A stretch of DNA of 64,000 nt from Chryseobacterium soldanellicola (lineage in GTDB: Bacteria; Bacteroidota; Bacteroidia; Flavobacteriales; Weeksellaceae). The stretch is from positions 682,001 to 746,000 of the forward strand of contig NZ_FNKL01000001.1 of NCBI RefSeq assembly GCF_900100115.1, given 5' to 3'. Made by a program: the position numbers and the translations under genes. Shown here one piece after another: positions 51,530 through 60,283 of this stretch. Positions within the stretch are counted from its first letter, which is position 1; each line of letters begins with the position of its first letter. Below the pieces are notes generated by a model. The model did not search any database. It was given only the letters and a program-made list of their open reading frames with translations, and was not told the origin of the DNA.

Positions 51530-51967
51530 ATGAACAGAATAATAGGGATCTTATTCGCGATCATAGTATTAGTATCATGCAACAGCCAGAAAGTATATTC
51601 GGATTTTGATATAAGTTATTCTAAAAGCGGAGGTTTTGCCCCGATTTATGAGAACCTTCTTATTAAAGGAAATAATGCACATTATTCTTTTGAAGGACAA
51701 GGAAAAAAATTTAAACAGGACTTTAAAATCTCAAATGAAGATTTGAAAAACCTTGACAACATCCTTTCTCAAAATAATTTTAGAAAAATACAGGAAGACC
51801 ACAAAAAGGTCTACGACAATGTAGCGACGACCATCAATGTAAAAAAAGGCCCGAATGAAGGAAGTAAAAATGATGCCAGTTTGATTTTGCCAAATTATAA
51901 AACGAACTGGACGAACATTACCAACGCCTTTCAGGAAATTATTAATAATAATGTAAAAAAACAGTAA
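51530..51967 (+). CDS. Small lipoprotein of unknown function
   Basis: 145 residues, lipobox IVLVSC (Cys at about residue 18). The mature part (DFDISYSKSGGFAPIYENLLIKGNNAHYS) is similar in style to small envelope proteins of Bacteroidota; no named family. It is between plsC and mpl, and mpl starts 2 bp after its stop, so the three form an operon. Confidence 0.65.
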   Translation: MNRIIGILFAIIVLVSCNSQKVYSDFDISYSKSGGFAPIYENLLIKGNNAHYSFEGQGKKFKQDFKISNEDLKNLDNILSQNNFRKIQEDHKKVYDNVATTINVKKGPNEGSKNDASLILPNYKTNWTNITNAFQEIINNNVKKQ

Positions 51968-51969
51968 AG

Positions 51970-53307
51970 TTGAAGACCCATTTCATCGCTATCGGCGGAA
52001 GCGCCATGCATAATCTTGCTATTGCATTAAAGGACAAAGGATATCAGGTTACCGGTTCGGATGACGCCATTTTCGAGCCGTCAAAATCAAGACTTGATAA
52101 AAAAGGAATTTTACCCGAAGAATTGGGTTGGTTTCCAGAAAAAATAACATCCGATATTGATGCTGTAATCCTTGGAATGCACGCTCATCAGGACAATCCT
52201 GAATTGGCAAAAGCAAAAGAACTGGGTTTAAAAATATACTCTTATCCTGAATTTCTTTACGAGCAGTCAAAAAATAAAACCAGAGTTGTCATTGCAGGTT
52301 CTCACGGGAAAACTACGATCACTTCGATGATTCTTCATGTTTTGAATTTCCATCAGAAAGAGGTGGATTACATGGTGGGAGCTCAGCTGGAAGGTTTCGA
52401 CTGTATGGTAAAACTGACTCAGGACAATGATTTTATGGTGTTGGAAGGTGATGAATACCTTTCCTCCCCTATCGATCTTCGTTCCAAATTTTTGCTGTAT
52501 CAGCCGAATATCGCTTTAATGAGCGGAATTGCGTGGGATCATATCAATGTTTTCAAAACGTTTGATGATTATATCGAGCAGTTCAGAAAATTCGTTGCCA
52601 GCATTACTCCCGGTGGAATTTTAGTTTATAATGAAGAAGATGCGGAAGTCGTAAAAGTAGTGGAAGCCGCCGAAAATTATTTCAGAAAAATCCCTTATAA
52701 AACTCCTGAATACGAGATCATTAATGGGAAAGTTCATTTAAAAACAGAAATGGGTGATATTCCGCTATCAGTTTTTGGGGCGCACAATTTATTAAACCTT
52801 GAAGGAGCAAGACATATCTGCCAGCATTTAGGCATTATGGATGAAGATTTTTATGAAGCCATCATGAGCTTCAAAGGCGCTTCAAAACGTTTGGAGAAGG
52901 TAGAAAGAGAAGATAAAGGAATACTTTACAAAGATTTTGCACACGCTCCGAGTAAGGTAAAAGCTGCGGTGAAAGCTTTTTGTGAGCAATTTAAAAACGA
53001 AAAAAAATATGGTTTTCTGGAACTTCATACCTATTCAAGCCTGAATCCTGTATTTTTAGAACAATACGATCACGCAATGGATGGCCTGGATGAAGCCATT
53101 GTTTTTTACTCCGAAGATGCTTTGAAGATCAAAAGAATGGATCCGATTTCACCAGATTTAATCAAAGAAAAATTTAAAAATGAAGGCTTAAAAGTATTTA
53201 CCAATGCTGAAGAGCTTCATGCGTATTGGGAAACTTTAGATAAAACCAACGGCGTTTTTCTGATGATGAGCTCAGGTAATTTTGGCGGATTAGATTTAAC
53301 GAAATAA
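51970..53307 (+). CDS. mpl: UDP-N-acetylmuramate:L-alanyl-gamma-D-glutamyl-meso-diaminopimelate ligase
   Basis: 445 residues, a Mur ligase with the Mpl N-terminus HFIAIGGSAMHNLAIALKDKG and P-loop AGSHGKTTITSMI, followed by GDEYLSSPIDLRSKFL. Mpl joins recycled tripeptide to UDP-MurNAc, saving peptidoglycan material. It starts with TTG (51970), as no ATG is near. It is the last gene of the plsC operon and is followed by a terminator. Confidence 0.93.
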   Translation: MKTHFIAIGGSAMHNLAIALKDKGYQVTGSDDAIFEPSKSRLDKKGILPEELGWFPEKITSDIDAVILGMHAHQDNPELAKAKELGLKIYSYPEFLYEQSKNKTRVVIAGSHGKTTITSMILHVLNFHQKEVDYMVGAQLEGFDCMVKLTQDNDFMVLEGDEYLSSPIDLRSKFLLYQPNIALMSGIAWDHINVFKTFDDYIEQFRKFVASITPGGILVYNEEDAEVVKVVEAAENYFRKIPYKTPEYEIINGKVHLKTEMGDIPLSVFGAHNLLNLEGARHICQHLGIMDEDFYEAIMSFKGASKRLEKVEREDKGILYKDFAHAPSKVKAAVKAFCEQFKNEKKYGFLELHTYSSLNPVFLEQYDHAMDGLDEAIVFYSEDALKIKRMDPISPDLIKEKFKNEGLKVFTNAEELHAYWETLDKTNGVFLMMSSGNFGGLDLTK

Positions 53308-53319
53308 TATTTCACATAA

Positions 53320-53349
53320 AAAAACTCCTTTCAAATTGAAGGAGTTTTT
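53320..53349 (+). terminator. Terminator between mpl and rebB
   Basis: AAAAACTCCTT (53320-53330) and AAGGAGTTTTT (53339-53349) form a perfect stem with flanking A and T runs; it serves both converging genes. Confidence 0.85.
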
Positions 53350-53353
53350 TCTT

Positions 53354-53710
53354 TTATTTTTTATCATGATGGTGTTCATCATGTAATGACTCCGGCGCTA
53401 TTCTGGCACTTTGCAGATTTAATATTTTTGTAATAGAAATTGAATCTGAAGCATTATCTATGTTGTACATCTGCATGATACCCTGTGTTGTTGCGGCCTG
53501 CCCCATAATATTCAGATTATTCTGGTTATTTACAGCATTTTGAAACATTATGCCTGTAGAATAAGCTGCATTCAGGTAAATATGCCCATGTGGAAACGCA
53601 GGATGTTCACCGACAGGCATCAAATTAGATTGTTGTACTGCATCTGTAATCTGGTCATTTACAGATTCCGGCAGATCATTTTCCGTTGATTTTTTTTCTT
53701 CTTTAGACAT
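53354..53710 (-). CDS. RebB-family R-body protein (orphan)
   Basis: 118 residues. VNDQITDAVQQSN, ATTQGIMQMYNIDNAS and SISITKIL are the hallmark motifs of RebB, the structural subunit of refractile bodies (R-bodies) that unroll into ribbons. Unlike Caedibacter or Pseudomonas loci, no RebA, RebC or RebD-like gene and no second copy is next to it. The His-rich tail (HDEHHHDKK) is unusual. It is alone, ending in the shared terminator with mpl. Its role outside R-bodies is unknown. Confidence 0.85.
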   Translation of the reverse strand: MSKEEKKSTENDLPESVNDQITDAVQQSNLMPVGEHPAFPHGHIYLNAAYSTGIMFQNAVNNQNNLNIMGQAATTQGIMQMYNIDNASDSISITKILNLQSARIAPESLHDEHHHDKK

Positions 53711-53773
53711 GGTATTAATTTTATGGTTTGGAGAGTAAAGTTAAAAATATTTTTAAATTTAAGCACAAAAAAA

Positions 53774-53792
53774 GAGCAATAAACCATTGCTC
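53774..53792 (-). terminator. Terminator after the aldo/keto reductase gene
   Basis: GAGCAAT (53774-53780) pairs with ATTGCTC (53786-53792), and on the minus strand a run of seven T follows, 25 bp after the stop. Confidence 0.8.
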
Positions 53793-53816
53793 CTTAATTA
53801 TTTATGAAATTTAAAA

Positions 53817-54692
53817 TTAAATATCCGCAACAGCATTCAGCATTTTCTGTTCCCAAGCCGGATCTTTCGGATCAAAGAATAATCTTTTTCCTGTGTCTAA
53901 AGAACGAACAACATTCATTTCGTCATCTGTCAATTCAAAATCAAAAACATTGAAATTTTCTTCAATTCTTGAAGGCGTAACAGATTTCGGAATCACGCAG
54001 AATCCTTCTTGCAAATGCCATCTTAAAATAACCTGAGCAACCGTTTTATTGTATTTGGAAGCAATATTTTTTAATTTTTCATTATCTAAAAGTCCTGCAT
54101 TTCCGTTTCCTAATGGGCTCCAAGGCTGAGTAACGATATTGTTTTCTTTATTATAAACCTGAAGTTCTTTCTGTTGGAATAAAGGATGCAATTCAATCTG
54201 ATTGATCACAGGAAGTACAGTTGAATTTGATTTTAATTCTTCCAGTTTTTCGACCGTAAAATTACAAACCCCAATTGCCTTGATTTTCCCTTCATGATAC
54301 AATTCTTCCATTGCTTTCCAGGCCCCTACAAAATCTGAATAAGGCCAGTGAATAAGATACATATCCAGATAATCCAGCTGCAATCTGTCCAACGTTCTCT
54401 GAAAAGCACCTTTCGCCTTGTCATATGTCGTATCCTGCACCCAAAGTTTAGAAGTGATAAACAAATCTTCTCTATTTACTCCACTATTTTTGATGGCTTT
54501 TCCAACAGCAGTTTCATTTTGATAAATAGAAGCCGTGTCGATCATTCTGTAACCCGTCTGAATCGCTTTAATCACCGCATTTTCACATTCCTGCATATCT
54601 TCCATCTGCCAAACTCCGAAGCCTAAAGCGGGAATATCTACTCCATTATTTAAAGTAATTACAGGTTGTCCCGTATATGTTTTTTGTTGCAT
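53817..54692 (-). CDS. Aldo/keto reductase
   Basis: 291 residues with the catalytic tetrad in the usual places: DTASIYQNE (Asp, Tyr), TSKLWV (Lys) and YLIHWP (His), plus the NADPH-binding VIPKSVTPSRIEEN. A cytoplasmic NADPH-dependent reductase of aldehydes and ketones. It lies downstream of a LysR regulator on the same strand, 116 bp away, and may share its control. Confidence 0.92.
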   Translation of the reverse strand: MQQKTYTGQPVITLNNGVDIPALGFGVWQMEDMQECENAVIKAIQTGYRMIDTASIYQNETAVGKAIKNSGVNREDLFITSKLWVQDTTYDKAKGAFQRTLDRLQLDYLDMYLIHWPYSDFVGAWKAMEELYHEGKIKAIGVCNFTVEKLEELKSNSTVLPVINQIELHPLFQQKELQVYNKENNIVTQPWSPLGNGNAGLLDNEKLKNIASKYNKTVAQVILRWHLQEGFCVIPKSVTPSRIEENFNVFDFELTDDEMNVVRSLDTGKRLFFDPKDPAWEQKMLNAVADI

Positions 54693-54808
54693 ACTATTTT
54701 ATTTTTAATGTAAAGTGAAACAAATTTCGGATAAAATTTTGGAATTCTGACTTACCAATTTTACTTGAAATTGAAGTTTTGTTTAAAAAACATTTCTAAT
54801 ACTAATTT

Positions 54809-55738
54809 CTAACTTCCAATCTCTAATTTCTCATCTTCTTTCTTACTCATCATTTTTCTGAATAATCCTTTGATGTGATCAATTTCATTATGATAACTTG
54901 TATTTTTCCGGCATCCGAAATACAACGTATTTTCTAATTTTTTCTCACCTTCCCAAATCAATTTTACTTCACCGTTTTCAATTTCATTTTTACATAAAAA
55001 ATCGGGAACGACCGCCAATCCGGTTCCGCCTTTTAAGCAACGGATTATAGAGTTTAAATTGGGAACAATGTAATTCGGACGGAAATTGGGTTTATGCCCG
55101 AAATTCAAAATCCAAAACTGAAAAAGATGTTCCATATCTCCTGTTGTTCCGTACCATTTTTCCTGCTTCAGGCATTCTTCAGCGTGTTCGATGCCTTTTG
55201 ATTGTAAGGTTTCAAGAAAACTTTCAGTATCAACATCTTTTCCGCCAACGAGAATAATCTGTTCGGAAGAAAAAGCTTCATGTAAAATATTAGGTGAAAC
55301 TCCTTTTTTTGGTGTAATAATTAAATCTAAAATTCCTTTATCCAATTGATCCAGCATTTCAGGATATTCCCCAAAACTGATAATCAAATTAAAAGGCAAC
55401 GTCGAAACATATTGCTCCAAAGTCGTCTGAAAAGTTTCAAAACACATTCCCACACTGATTGTCGGGGTGTGCTTTTCTGTAGATTTCTGAAAATTTTTCT
55501 CTACATCTTCCAATTTTATTAATGACTCAGAAACCGCATTGAATAATACTTTTCCTCTTTCTGTCGGGATCATTTTCCTGCCCGTTCTGTCAAATAATTT
55601 ATAGCCAACATAAGCTTCCAATGAACTTAAATGCAGACTCACTCCCGGTTGTGAAATAAATAAAGCTTCTGCAGCGCCCGTTAAAGTTCCGGTTTTGTAG
55701 ATCGCTTTGAAAGTTCGGTACCATTCTAAATTAACCAT
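54809..55738 (-). CDS. LysR-family transcriptional regulator
   Basis: 309 residues. Winged HTH at the N-terminus (TGTLTGAAEALFISQPGVSLHL ... GRKMIPTERGKVLF) and a substrate-binding domain in the rest. It is divergent from the flavodoxin-like quinone reductase operon (55980 on) with a shared 241-bp region, the standard layout for LysR control of the neighbouring operon. Confidence 0.9.
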   Translation of the reverse strand: MVNLEWYRTFKAIYKTGTLTGAAEALFISQPGVSLHLSSLEAYVGYKLFDRTGRKMIPTERGKVLFNAVSESLIKLEDVEKNFQKSTEKHTPTISVGMCFETFQTTLEQYVSTLPFNLIISFGEYPEMLDQLDKGILDLIITPKKGVSPNILHEAFSSEQIILVGGKDVDTESFLETLQSKGIEHAEECLKQEKWYGTTGDMEHLFQFWILNFGHKPNFRPNYIVPNLNSIIRCLKGGTGLAVVPDFLCKNEIENGEVKLIWEGEKKLENTLYFGCRKNTSYHNEIDHIKGLFRKMMSKKEDEKLEIGS

Positions 55739-55941
55739 AATCTAATTTATATTTGTTAAAAGTCAATCTGCTGCGCATTCAATAGTGAATTTGCCACGTC
55801 ATGATGAATTGTAACCGATAATTTTTCAACACAAAATTGACAAGCAAAGTGAATTGACCATTCACTTTTCACTTTTTAATCTATCACAATTCTGATACAA
55901 AGGTATAAATTATATTATTTTTATTATACAAAAATCAGATA

Positions 55942-55949
55942 TAACTTTG
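55942..55949 (+). promoter_or_regulatory. -7 box of the quinone-reductase operon (TAACTTTG)
   Basis: Exact TAnnTTTG 30 bp before the ATG. No clear -33 TTG. The 241-bp region also contains repeats of GTGAATTG/CATTCACTTTTCAC near 55800-55880. Confidence 0.55.
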
Positions 55950-55979
55950 CATCATAAAATTTAAACATTCATAAAAACA

Positions 55980-56594
55980 ATGAAAAAAGTATTAATCATC
56001 AACGGTGGACAAAATTTCGGGCATTCCGGAGGAAAATATAACCAGACTATTGCAGACAGCACTTTAGAGGTTTTGAAAAAGTTTGAAAATGTAGAAGCAA
56101 AAATCACCAATGTAGATGAAGGTTATGATAAAGATGAGGAAGTTGAGAAGTTTGTCTGGGCAGATTATATTATCTATCACACGCCTATCTGGTGGTTTCA
56201 GTTGCCAAACGGTTTGAAAAAATATATCGATGAAGTCTTCACGGCAGGGCATACCAAAGGGATTTATATGAGTGACGGAAGAACTTCAGAAAATCCAAAA
56301 ATCAATTATGGAACCGGGGGAATGCTTGGCGGCAGAAAATATATGGTTACGACAAGCTGGAATGCGCCTGAAACTGCTTTTACGCTTCCCGGAGAATTTT
56401 TTAATGAAACAAGTGTAGATAATGGACCACTATTTGGATTTCATAGAATGAATGCCTTCGTTTCGCTGGAAAAAATGGAAAGTTTTCACTTTCACGACGT
56501 GGAAAAAAATGCCGATGTAGAACGCGATATGAAAATTTACAAAGAGCATCTTACAAATATTTTTGAAAAAGAATTAAAACCACAATTAGCTTAA
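55980..56594 (+). CDS. mdaB: Flavodoxin-fold NAD(P)H quinone reductase (MdaB-like)
   Basis: 204 residues. Pattern LIINGGQNFGHSGGKYNQTI, IIYHTPIWWFQLPNGLKKYIDEVF and GMLGGRKYMVTTSWNAPETAF match MdaB-type FAD/FMN reductases, which reduce quinones by two electrons to limit redox stress. First gene of a three-gene plus-strand operon (with a YgiN-like monooxygenase and a DJ-1-like protein). Confidence 0.88.
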   Translation: MKKVLIINGGQNFGHSGGKYNQTIADSTLEVLKKFENVEAKITNVDEGYDKDEEVEKFVWADYIIYHTPIWWFQLPNGLKKYIDEVFTAGHTKGIYMSDGRTSENPKINYGTGGMLGGRKYMVTTSWNAPETAFTLPGEFFNETSVDNGPLFGFHRMNAFVSLEKMESFHFHDVEKNADVERDMKIYKEHLTNIFEKELKPQLA

Positions 56595-56881
56595 TGAAAA
56601 TTTATCTTACAGCCATTATAAAGGCAAAAGAAGAACATAGAGATGAAGTTCTGGACGTTCTTCAGAACATGGTTAAAGAAACCAGAAAAGAAGAAGCCAA
56701 CGAATTATATTCGCTACATCAGGGAATTGACGATAAAAACCACTTTATTTTTTATGAAATCTGGAAAAGCGAAGAAGGTTTGGCGCAACATAATCAACAA
56801 CCATATATTAAGGCTTTTGGAGCTTTAATTAATGAAAAATTGCAGGAAAAGCCACAGATTTATTTAACCAATATTATTTAA
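56594..56881 (+). CDS. YgiN-like quinol monooxygenase (ABM domain)
   Basis: 95 residues, antibiotic-biosynthesis-monooxygenase fold: IKAKEEHRDEVLDVLQNMV, NELYSLHQGIDDKNHFIFYEIWKSEEGLAQH. Overlaps the quinone reductase stop by one base (TAATG). In E. coli MdaB and YgiN also form a quinone redox pair, so function is probably conserved. Confidence 0.85.
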   Translation: MKIYLTAIIKAKEEHRDEVLDVLQNMVKETRKEEANELYSLHQGIDDKNHFIFYEIWKSEEGLAQHNQQPYIKAFGALINEKLQEKPQIYLTNII

Positions 56882-56883
56882 AT

Positions 56884-57636
56884 ATGAAAAAATTAGCATT
56901 TTTACTGCTCACCATCTTTACGATAGGATTCGTACAGTCACAAACCAAAAAATCTAAAAATATGAAAAAGAAAATTTTATTTGTCGTTACAAGCCATGAC
57001 AAAAAAGGTGATACAGGTGAAGAAACCGGATATTATTTAGGAGAAGTTTCGCATCCCTGGGAAGTGCTTCATAATGCCGGTTACGAAATCGATTTTGTAA
57101 GTCCGAAGGGTGGAACACCGCCTGTTGACGGCTTTGATTTAAAAGATCCCGTAAATAAAGAATTCTGGGAAAATAAAGAATATAAAAGCAAAATTGACAA
57201 TTCCATGACACCATTACAAGTCGATCCAAGTGAATATTCTACCATATTTTATGCAGGCGGTCACGGAGCGATGTGGGATTTTGCAGACAACACAGAATTA
57301 TCAACAATTGCTTCAAAAATTTACGAAAACGGTGGAATTATAGCCGCAGTTTGTCACGGACCTGCCGGTTTGGTTAATATTAAACTGAACGATGGTAAAT
57401 ATTTAGTTGACGGTAAAAAAATTAATGCTTTTACCAATGAAGAAGAATCTGAAGTGAAACTGACGAATGTTGTCCCATTCCTTTTGGAAGATAAATTAAA
57501 AGAAAGAGGTGCCAAATTTGAAAAATCAGGGCTTTGGCAGAATCACGTCGTGAACGATAAGAGAGTGATTACAGGACAAAATCCTCAGTCTGCAAAAAGT
57601 GTGGGTAAAGAGATTTTAAGAGCATTAAATAAATAA
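56884..57636 (+). CDS. DJ-1/PfpI (Hsp31-like) family protein with signal peptide
   Basis: 250 residues. An N-terminal signal peptide (MKKLAFLLLTIFTIGFVQSQ) precedes the DJ-1/PfpI domain: ILFVVTSHDKKGDTGEETGYY, STIFYAGGHGAMWDFADN and the nucleophile elbow AVCHGPAGLVN. Hsp31-like members degrade methylglyoxal or act as chaperones. The signal peptide suggests a periplasmic form; an internal start (MKKKILFVV, about residue 28) would give a cytoplasmic form. Third gene of the operon, 2 bp after the monooxygenase. Confidence 0.85.
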   Translation: MKKLAFLLLTIFTIGFVQSQTKKSKNMKKKILFVVTSHDKKGDTGEETGYYLGEVSHPWEVLHNAGYEIDFVSPKGGTPPVDGFDLKDPVNKEFWENKEYKSKIDNSMTPLQVDPSEYSTIFYAGGHGAMWDFADNTELSTIASKIYENGGIIAAVCHGPAGLVNIKLNDGKYLVDGKKINAFTNEEESEVKLTNVVPFLLEDKLKERGAKFEKSGLWQNHVVNDKRVITGQNPQSAKSVGKEILRALNK

Positions 57637-57700
57637 TATTTTGTTGATCTATTGCTGATTTGGTGTAAAAATTTCATTATAACATTTAAATTAATTTATT

Positions 57701-58207
57701 ATGAATATTTTGAGAATAATTCTTCTAATTACAATTTTTACTATGAATACAATTTCAGCACAACAAAAAGAAAATTGCCGTTATATCAAAACGCCGACAG
57801 GTTATCTGATGGTACTCCGACAAGGTGACGACGTAATTTCAAGCATTGAAAATCTTGCGAAATCAGAAAATATTCCCTCTGCTAGCTTTACAGGAATAGG
57901 TTTTGCATCGGAAGTTACTTTTGGGTTTTATGATTTTAATGCCAAAAAATTTAATCCAAAAACATTTAACAAAGTAGAAATGGGAAGTCTTACAGGCTCT
58001 ATTGCCTGGAATGAAAAAGAACCCTCAATACACATTCATGGTGTGGCAACTGATGATAAATTTAATGCTTTTGGCGGGCATATTTTATCTCTTCATGTAG
58101 GAACGGGCTCTATGGAATTATATATTACATTGAATGATCAAAAGCTAGAGCGAAAAATCGAGCAGCCTTTGAATGCTAATGTCCTGCAGCTGAATTGTCA
58201 GCAATAA
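57701..58207 (+). CDS. Exported PPC/DUF296 domain protein
   Basis: 168 residues: a signal peptide (MNILRIILLITIFTMNTISAQ) followed by a PPC/DUF296 domain (GYLMVLRQGDDVISSIENLA ... ASFTGIGFASEVTFGFYD ... MGSLTGSIAWNEKEPSIHIHGVA ... GGHILSLHVGTGSMELYI). PPC domains form trimers and often act in DNA-binding proteins, but an exported version cannot bind chromosomal DNA. The HIHGVA histidines could bind metal. Confidence 0.8.
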   Translation: MNILRIILLITIFTMNTISAQQKENCRYIKTPTGYLMVLRQGDDVISSIENLAKSENIPSASFTGIGFASEVTFGFYDFNAKKFNPKTFNKVEMGSLTGSIAWNEKEPSIHIHGVATDDKFNAFGGHILSLHVGTGSMELYITLNDQKLERKIEQPLNANVLQLNCQQ

Positions 58208-58260
58208 ATTATTCATTACAATTTAAAAAATAAAGGAAAATTTTCAACATCATAATAAGG

Positions 58261-58290
58261 AAAAGCGCTTCTCAGTTGGAGAGCGCTTTT
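58261..58290. terminator. Bidirectional terminator
   Basis: AAAAGCGCT (58261-58269) and AGCGCTTTT (58282-58290) with a CTC/GAG inner extension, between converging genes. Confidence 0.85.
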
Positions 58291-58315
58291 TTAGTAAATA
58301 ACCTTAACTCAAAAA

Positions 58316-58759
58316 TTATTTTGCTATTGGCAAATGTGTGCTGATCCCGATTCGGTTCCAGGCATTGATCGTGATGATTGCCATAATAATTTGGGCAATA
58401 GTAGCTTCGTCAAAAACTTGTTTTGCTTTGTAATATGTTTCTTCAGTTAAGCCTTTTTGGCTGATCAAAGTAATCTCTTCGGTCATTTCCAAAATTACCT
58501 GTTCTTCTTCAGTGAAAAACTCTTTTGCTTCTCTCCAGGCATTCAAAAGGAAAATTCTCTGTGGAGTTTCTCCATATTTCATCGCATCTTTTGTGTGCAT
58601 ATCTAAACAAAAAGCACATCCATTAATCTGTGAAGCTCTGATTTTAACCAGTTCTTTCTGGATTTTATTTAATGAAATATTCTGAAGATATCCTTCCAAT
58701 CCCAATAGTGCTTTGTACGCGGCTTTGTCTGTCGTAGCCATGTCGAATCTTGTGCTCAT
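58316..58759 (-). CDS. Carboxymuconolactone decarboxylase family (AhpD-like)
   Basis: 147 residues. Conserved redox motif CAFCLDMHTKDAMK (CxxC-x3-H) and ERIFLLNAWREAKEFFTEEEQ-type helix pattern. AhpD-like proteins reduce peroxides or organic hydroperoxides using thiols. It follows the DoxX gene by 6 bp. Confidence 0.88.
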   Translation of the reverse strand: MSTRFDMATTDKAAYKALLGLEGYLQNISLNKIQKELVKIRASQINGCAFCLDMHTKDAMKYGETPQRIFLLNAWREAKEFFTEEEQVILEMTEEITLISQKGLTEETYYKAKQVFDEATIAQIIMAIITINAWNRIGISTHLPIAK

Positions 58760-58765
58760 ACTATT

Positions 58766-59197
58766 TTATATTTTTTTAGTTAAATTATCTATTGTTAATG
58801 AATATTTTTCCTGAACTGCCAATAAAAAAGCACCTGCACTTCCCACCCAAACCGAATAATCCAGAGGAACTTTTGCCCCCAAACAAATTGTCATCGATAA
58901 TGCAAAAATTAATAATAAGACTCCGGCTCCGTAAGCTGCAATCCTGGTTTTAAATCCTAAAATCAGCATCAGAGGAAAAAGTATTTCAAAAAAAGTTGCT
59001 GAATAAGCAGAAAAAACACTTAAACTTTCGGGAAGAAAAGAAGTGATTTGTCTCGTATATTTTTCAAAATTCCCCCAGTTTCCCCAGGTTGAATTTTTAC
59101 CCCAACATCCGAATCTGTCGGCAACCGCAGAAAGCATCGTCACTGAAATTGCCAGTCTTAAAAATAACTGTGGGAATAAACTTTTTTTGTCTGTCAT
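58766..59197 (-). CDS. DoxX-family membrane protein
   Basis: 143 residues with about four membrane segments (LAISVTMLSAVADR, YSATFFEILFPLMLILGF, AYGAGVLLLIFALSMT, VGSAGAFLLAVQ). DoxX-like proteins are often linked with redox genes. It is cotranscribed with the AhpD-like gene; the Crp-type regulator at 59261-59833 is upstream. Confidence 0.8.
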   Translation of the reverse strand: MTDKKSLFPQLFLRLAISVTMLSAVADRFGCWGKNSTWGNWGNFEKYTRQITSFLPESLSVFSAYSATFFEILFPLMLILGFKTRIAAYGAGVLLLIFALSMTICLGAKVPLDYSVWVGSAGAFLLAVQEKYSLTIDNLTKKI

Positions 59198-59260
59198 GAT
59201 ATTGGCTTTTTATTACATGACAAAGTTGCGACTTCTACATTGTAAAAATCTTAAACTGGT

Positions 59261-59833
59261 TTAAGAACGTAATTTTGCCCTGATTTCACTCAGATATTCG
59301 GGCGTAAAACCCAGATAAGAAGCGATCAGATATTGTGGGATTCTTTGAATAAATTCGGGATACTGCGTACTGAAATGCACATACAATTCTTCCCTGCTCA
59401 TTTCATATAAATAACGGATTCTACGTTCAGAAGCGGCATAAGCTCTCTGGTAAATCATTCTGAAATACCGTTCCATGACGGGATGTTTTTTTAATAATTT
59501 TTCCTGAGACTGAAGATCAATCATTAAAATGGTAGAACGTTCAACCGCCTGGATACAAAAATCTGATTTTATTTGTCTTTCATATGCGAACGTATCTGTA
59601 ATCCACCAGTTTTCTATGGCAAATTCCGTAGTGTTTTCCACGCCTTTTTCATTAATGAAAAATTTTCTGAGACAACCTTTTACAACAAAATATATAGATT
59701 TACAAATTTCGCCATCAAGCATCAGATTATGTTTTTTTTTCACATCCAATATTTGAAAAAAAGAGAGAACAGAAGTATATTCTTCTTCACTGATATTGAT
59801 AAATTTATCTAAATGTTCCTTAAAAGTATCCAT
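59261..59833 (-). CDS. Crp/Fnr-family transcriptional regulator
   Basis: 190 residues with a cyclic-nucleotide-binding-like domain (LMLDGEICKSIYFVVKGCLRKFF) and a C-terminal HTH (IASYLGFTPEYLSEIRAKLR). No Cys cluster as in Fnr. It lies directly upstream of the DoxX/AhpD-like pair on the same strand and is the likely local regulator. Confidence 0.85.
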   Translation of the reverse strand: MDTFKEHLDKFINISEEEYTSVLSFFQILDVKKKHNLMLDGEICKSIYFVVKGCLRKFFINEKGVENTTEFAIENWWITDTFAYERQIKSDFCIQAVERSTILMIDLQSQEKLLKKHPVMERYFRMIYQRAYAASERRIRYLYEMSREELYVHFSTQYPEFIQRIPQYLIASYLGFTPEYLSEIRAKLRS

Positions 59834-59898
59834 TTTTGAAATTGTGTAATCAAACTTAACTTTATTTTTTTAGTTTTACAATGACAAAACAATAAATC

Positions 59899-60264
59899 AT
59901 GGAAATCGTTGCAAAAATTTTGATCGCATTAGTCGCCATAGAGCATATCTACATTCTTTGGATGGAAATGTTTGCGTGGGAAACAAAAGGAAAAGAAGTT
60001 TTCAAAACTGCATTACCCGCAGAAATGTTTAAGCCTACGAAAGGTCTTGCGGCTAATCAGGGACTTTACAATGGTTTTCTTGCGGCAGGATTGATCTGGT
60101 CTTTCCTCATTGAAGATCCGAAATGGCAAACTAATGTTGCCTTATTTTTCTTGAGCTGTGTAGCCATTGCAGGAATTTATGGTGCAATTTCCGCAACGAA
60201 GAGAATATTTTTCGTTCAGGCTTTGCCAGCTATTTTGGCGATTATTGCTGTTCTTTTGAAATAA
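59899..60264 (+). CDS. DUF1304 membrane protein
   Basis: 121 residues with four membrane segments and the family's start (IVAKILIALVAIEHIYILWMEM) and GLAANQGLYNGFLAAGLIWS. Function unknown. Single gene, divergent from the Crp-type regulator by 65 bp. Confidence 0.85.
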   Translation: MEIVAKILIALVAIEHIYILWMEMFAWETKGKEVFKTALPAEMFKPTKGLAANQGLYNGFLAAGLIWSFLIEDPKWQTNVALFFLSCVAIAGIYGAISATKRIFFVQALPAILAIIAVLLK

Positions 60265-60283
60265 TTTTCTCATCTGTAAAAAA

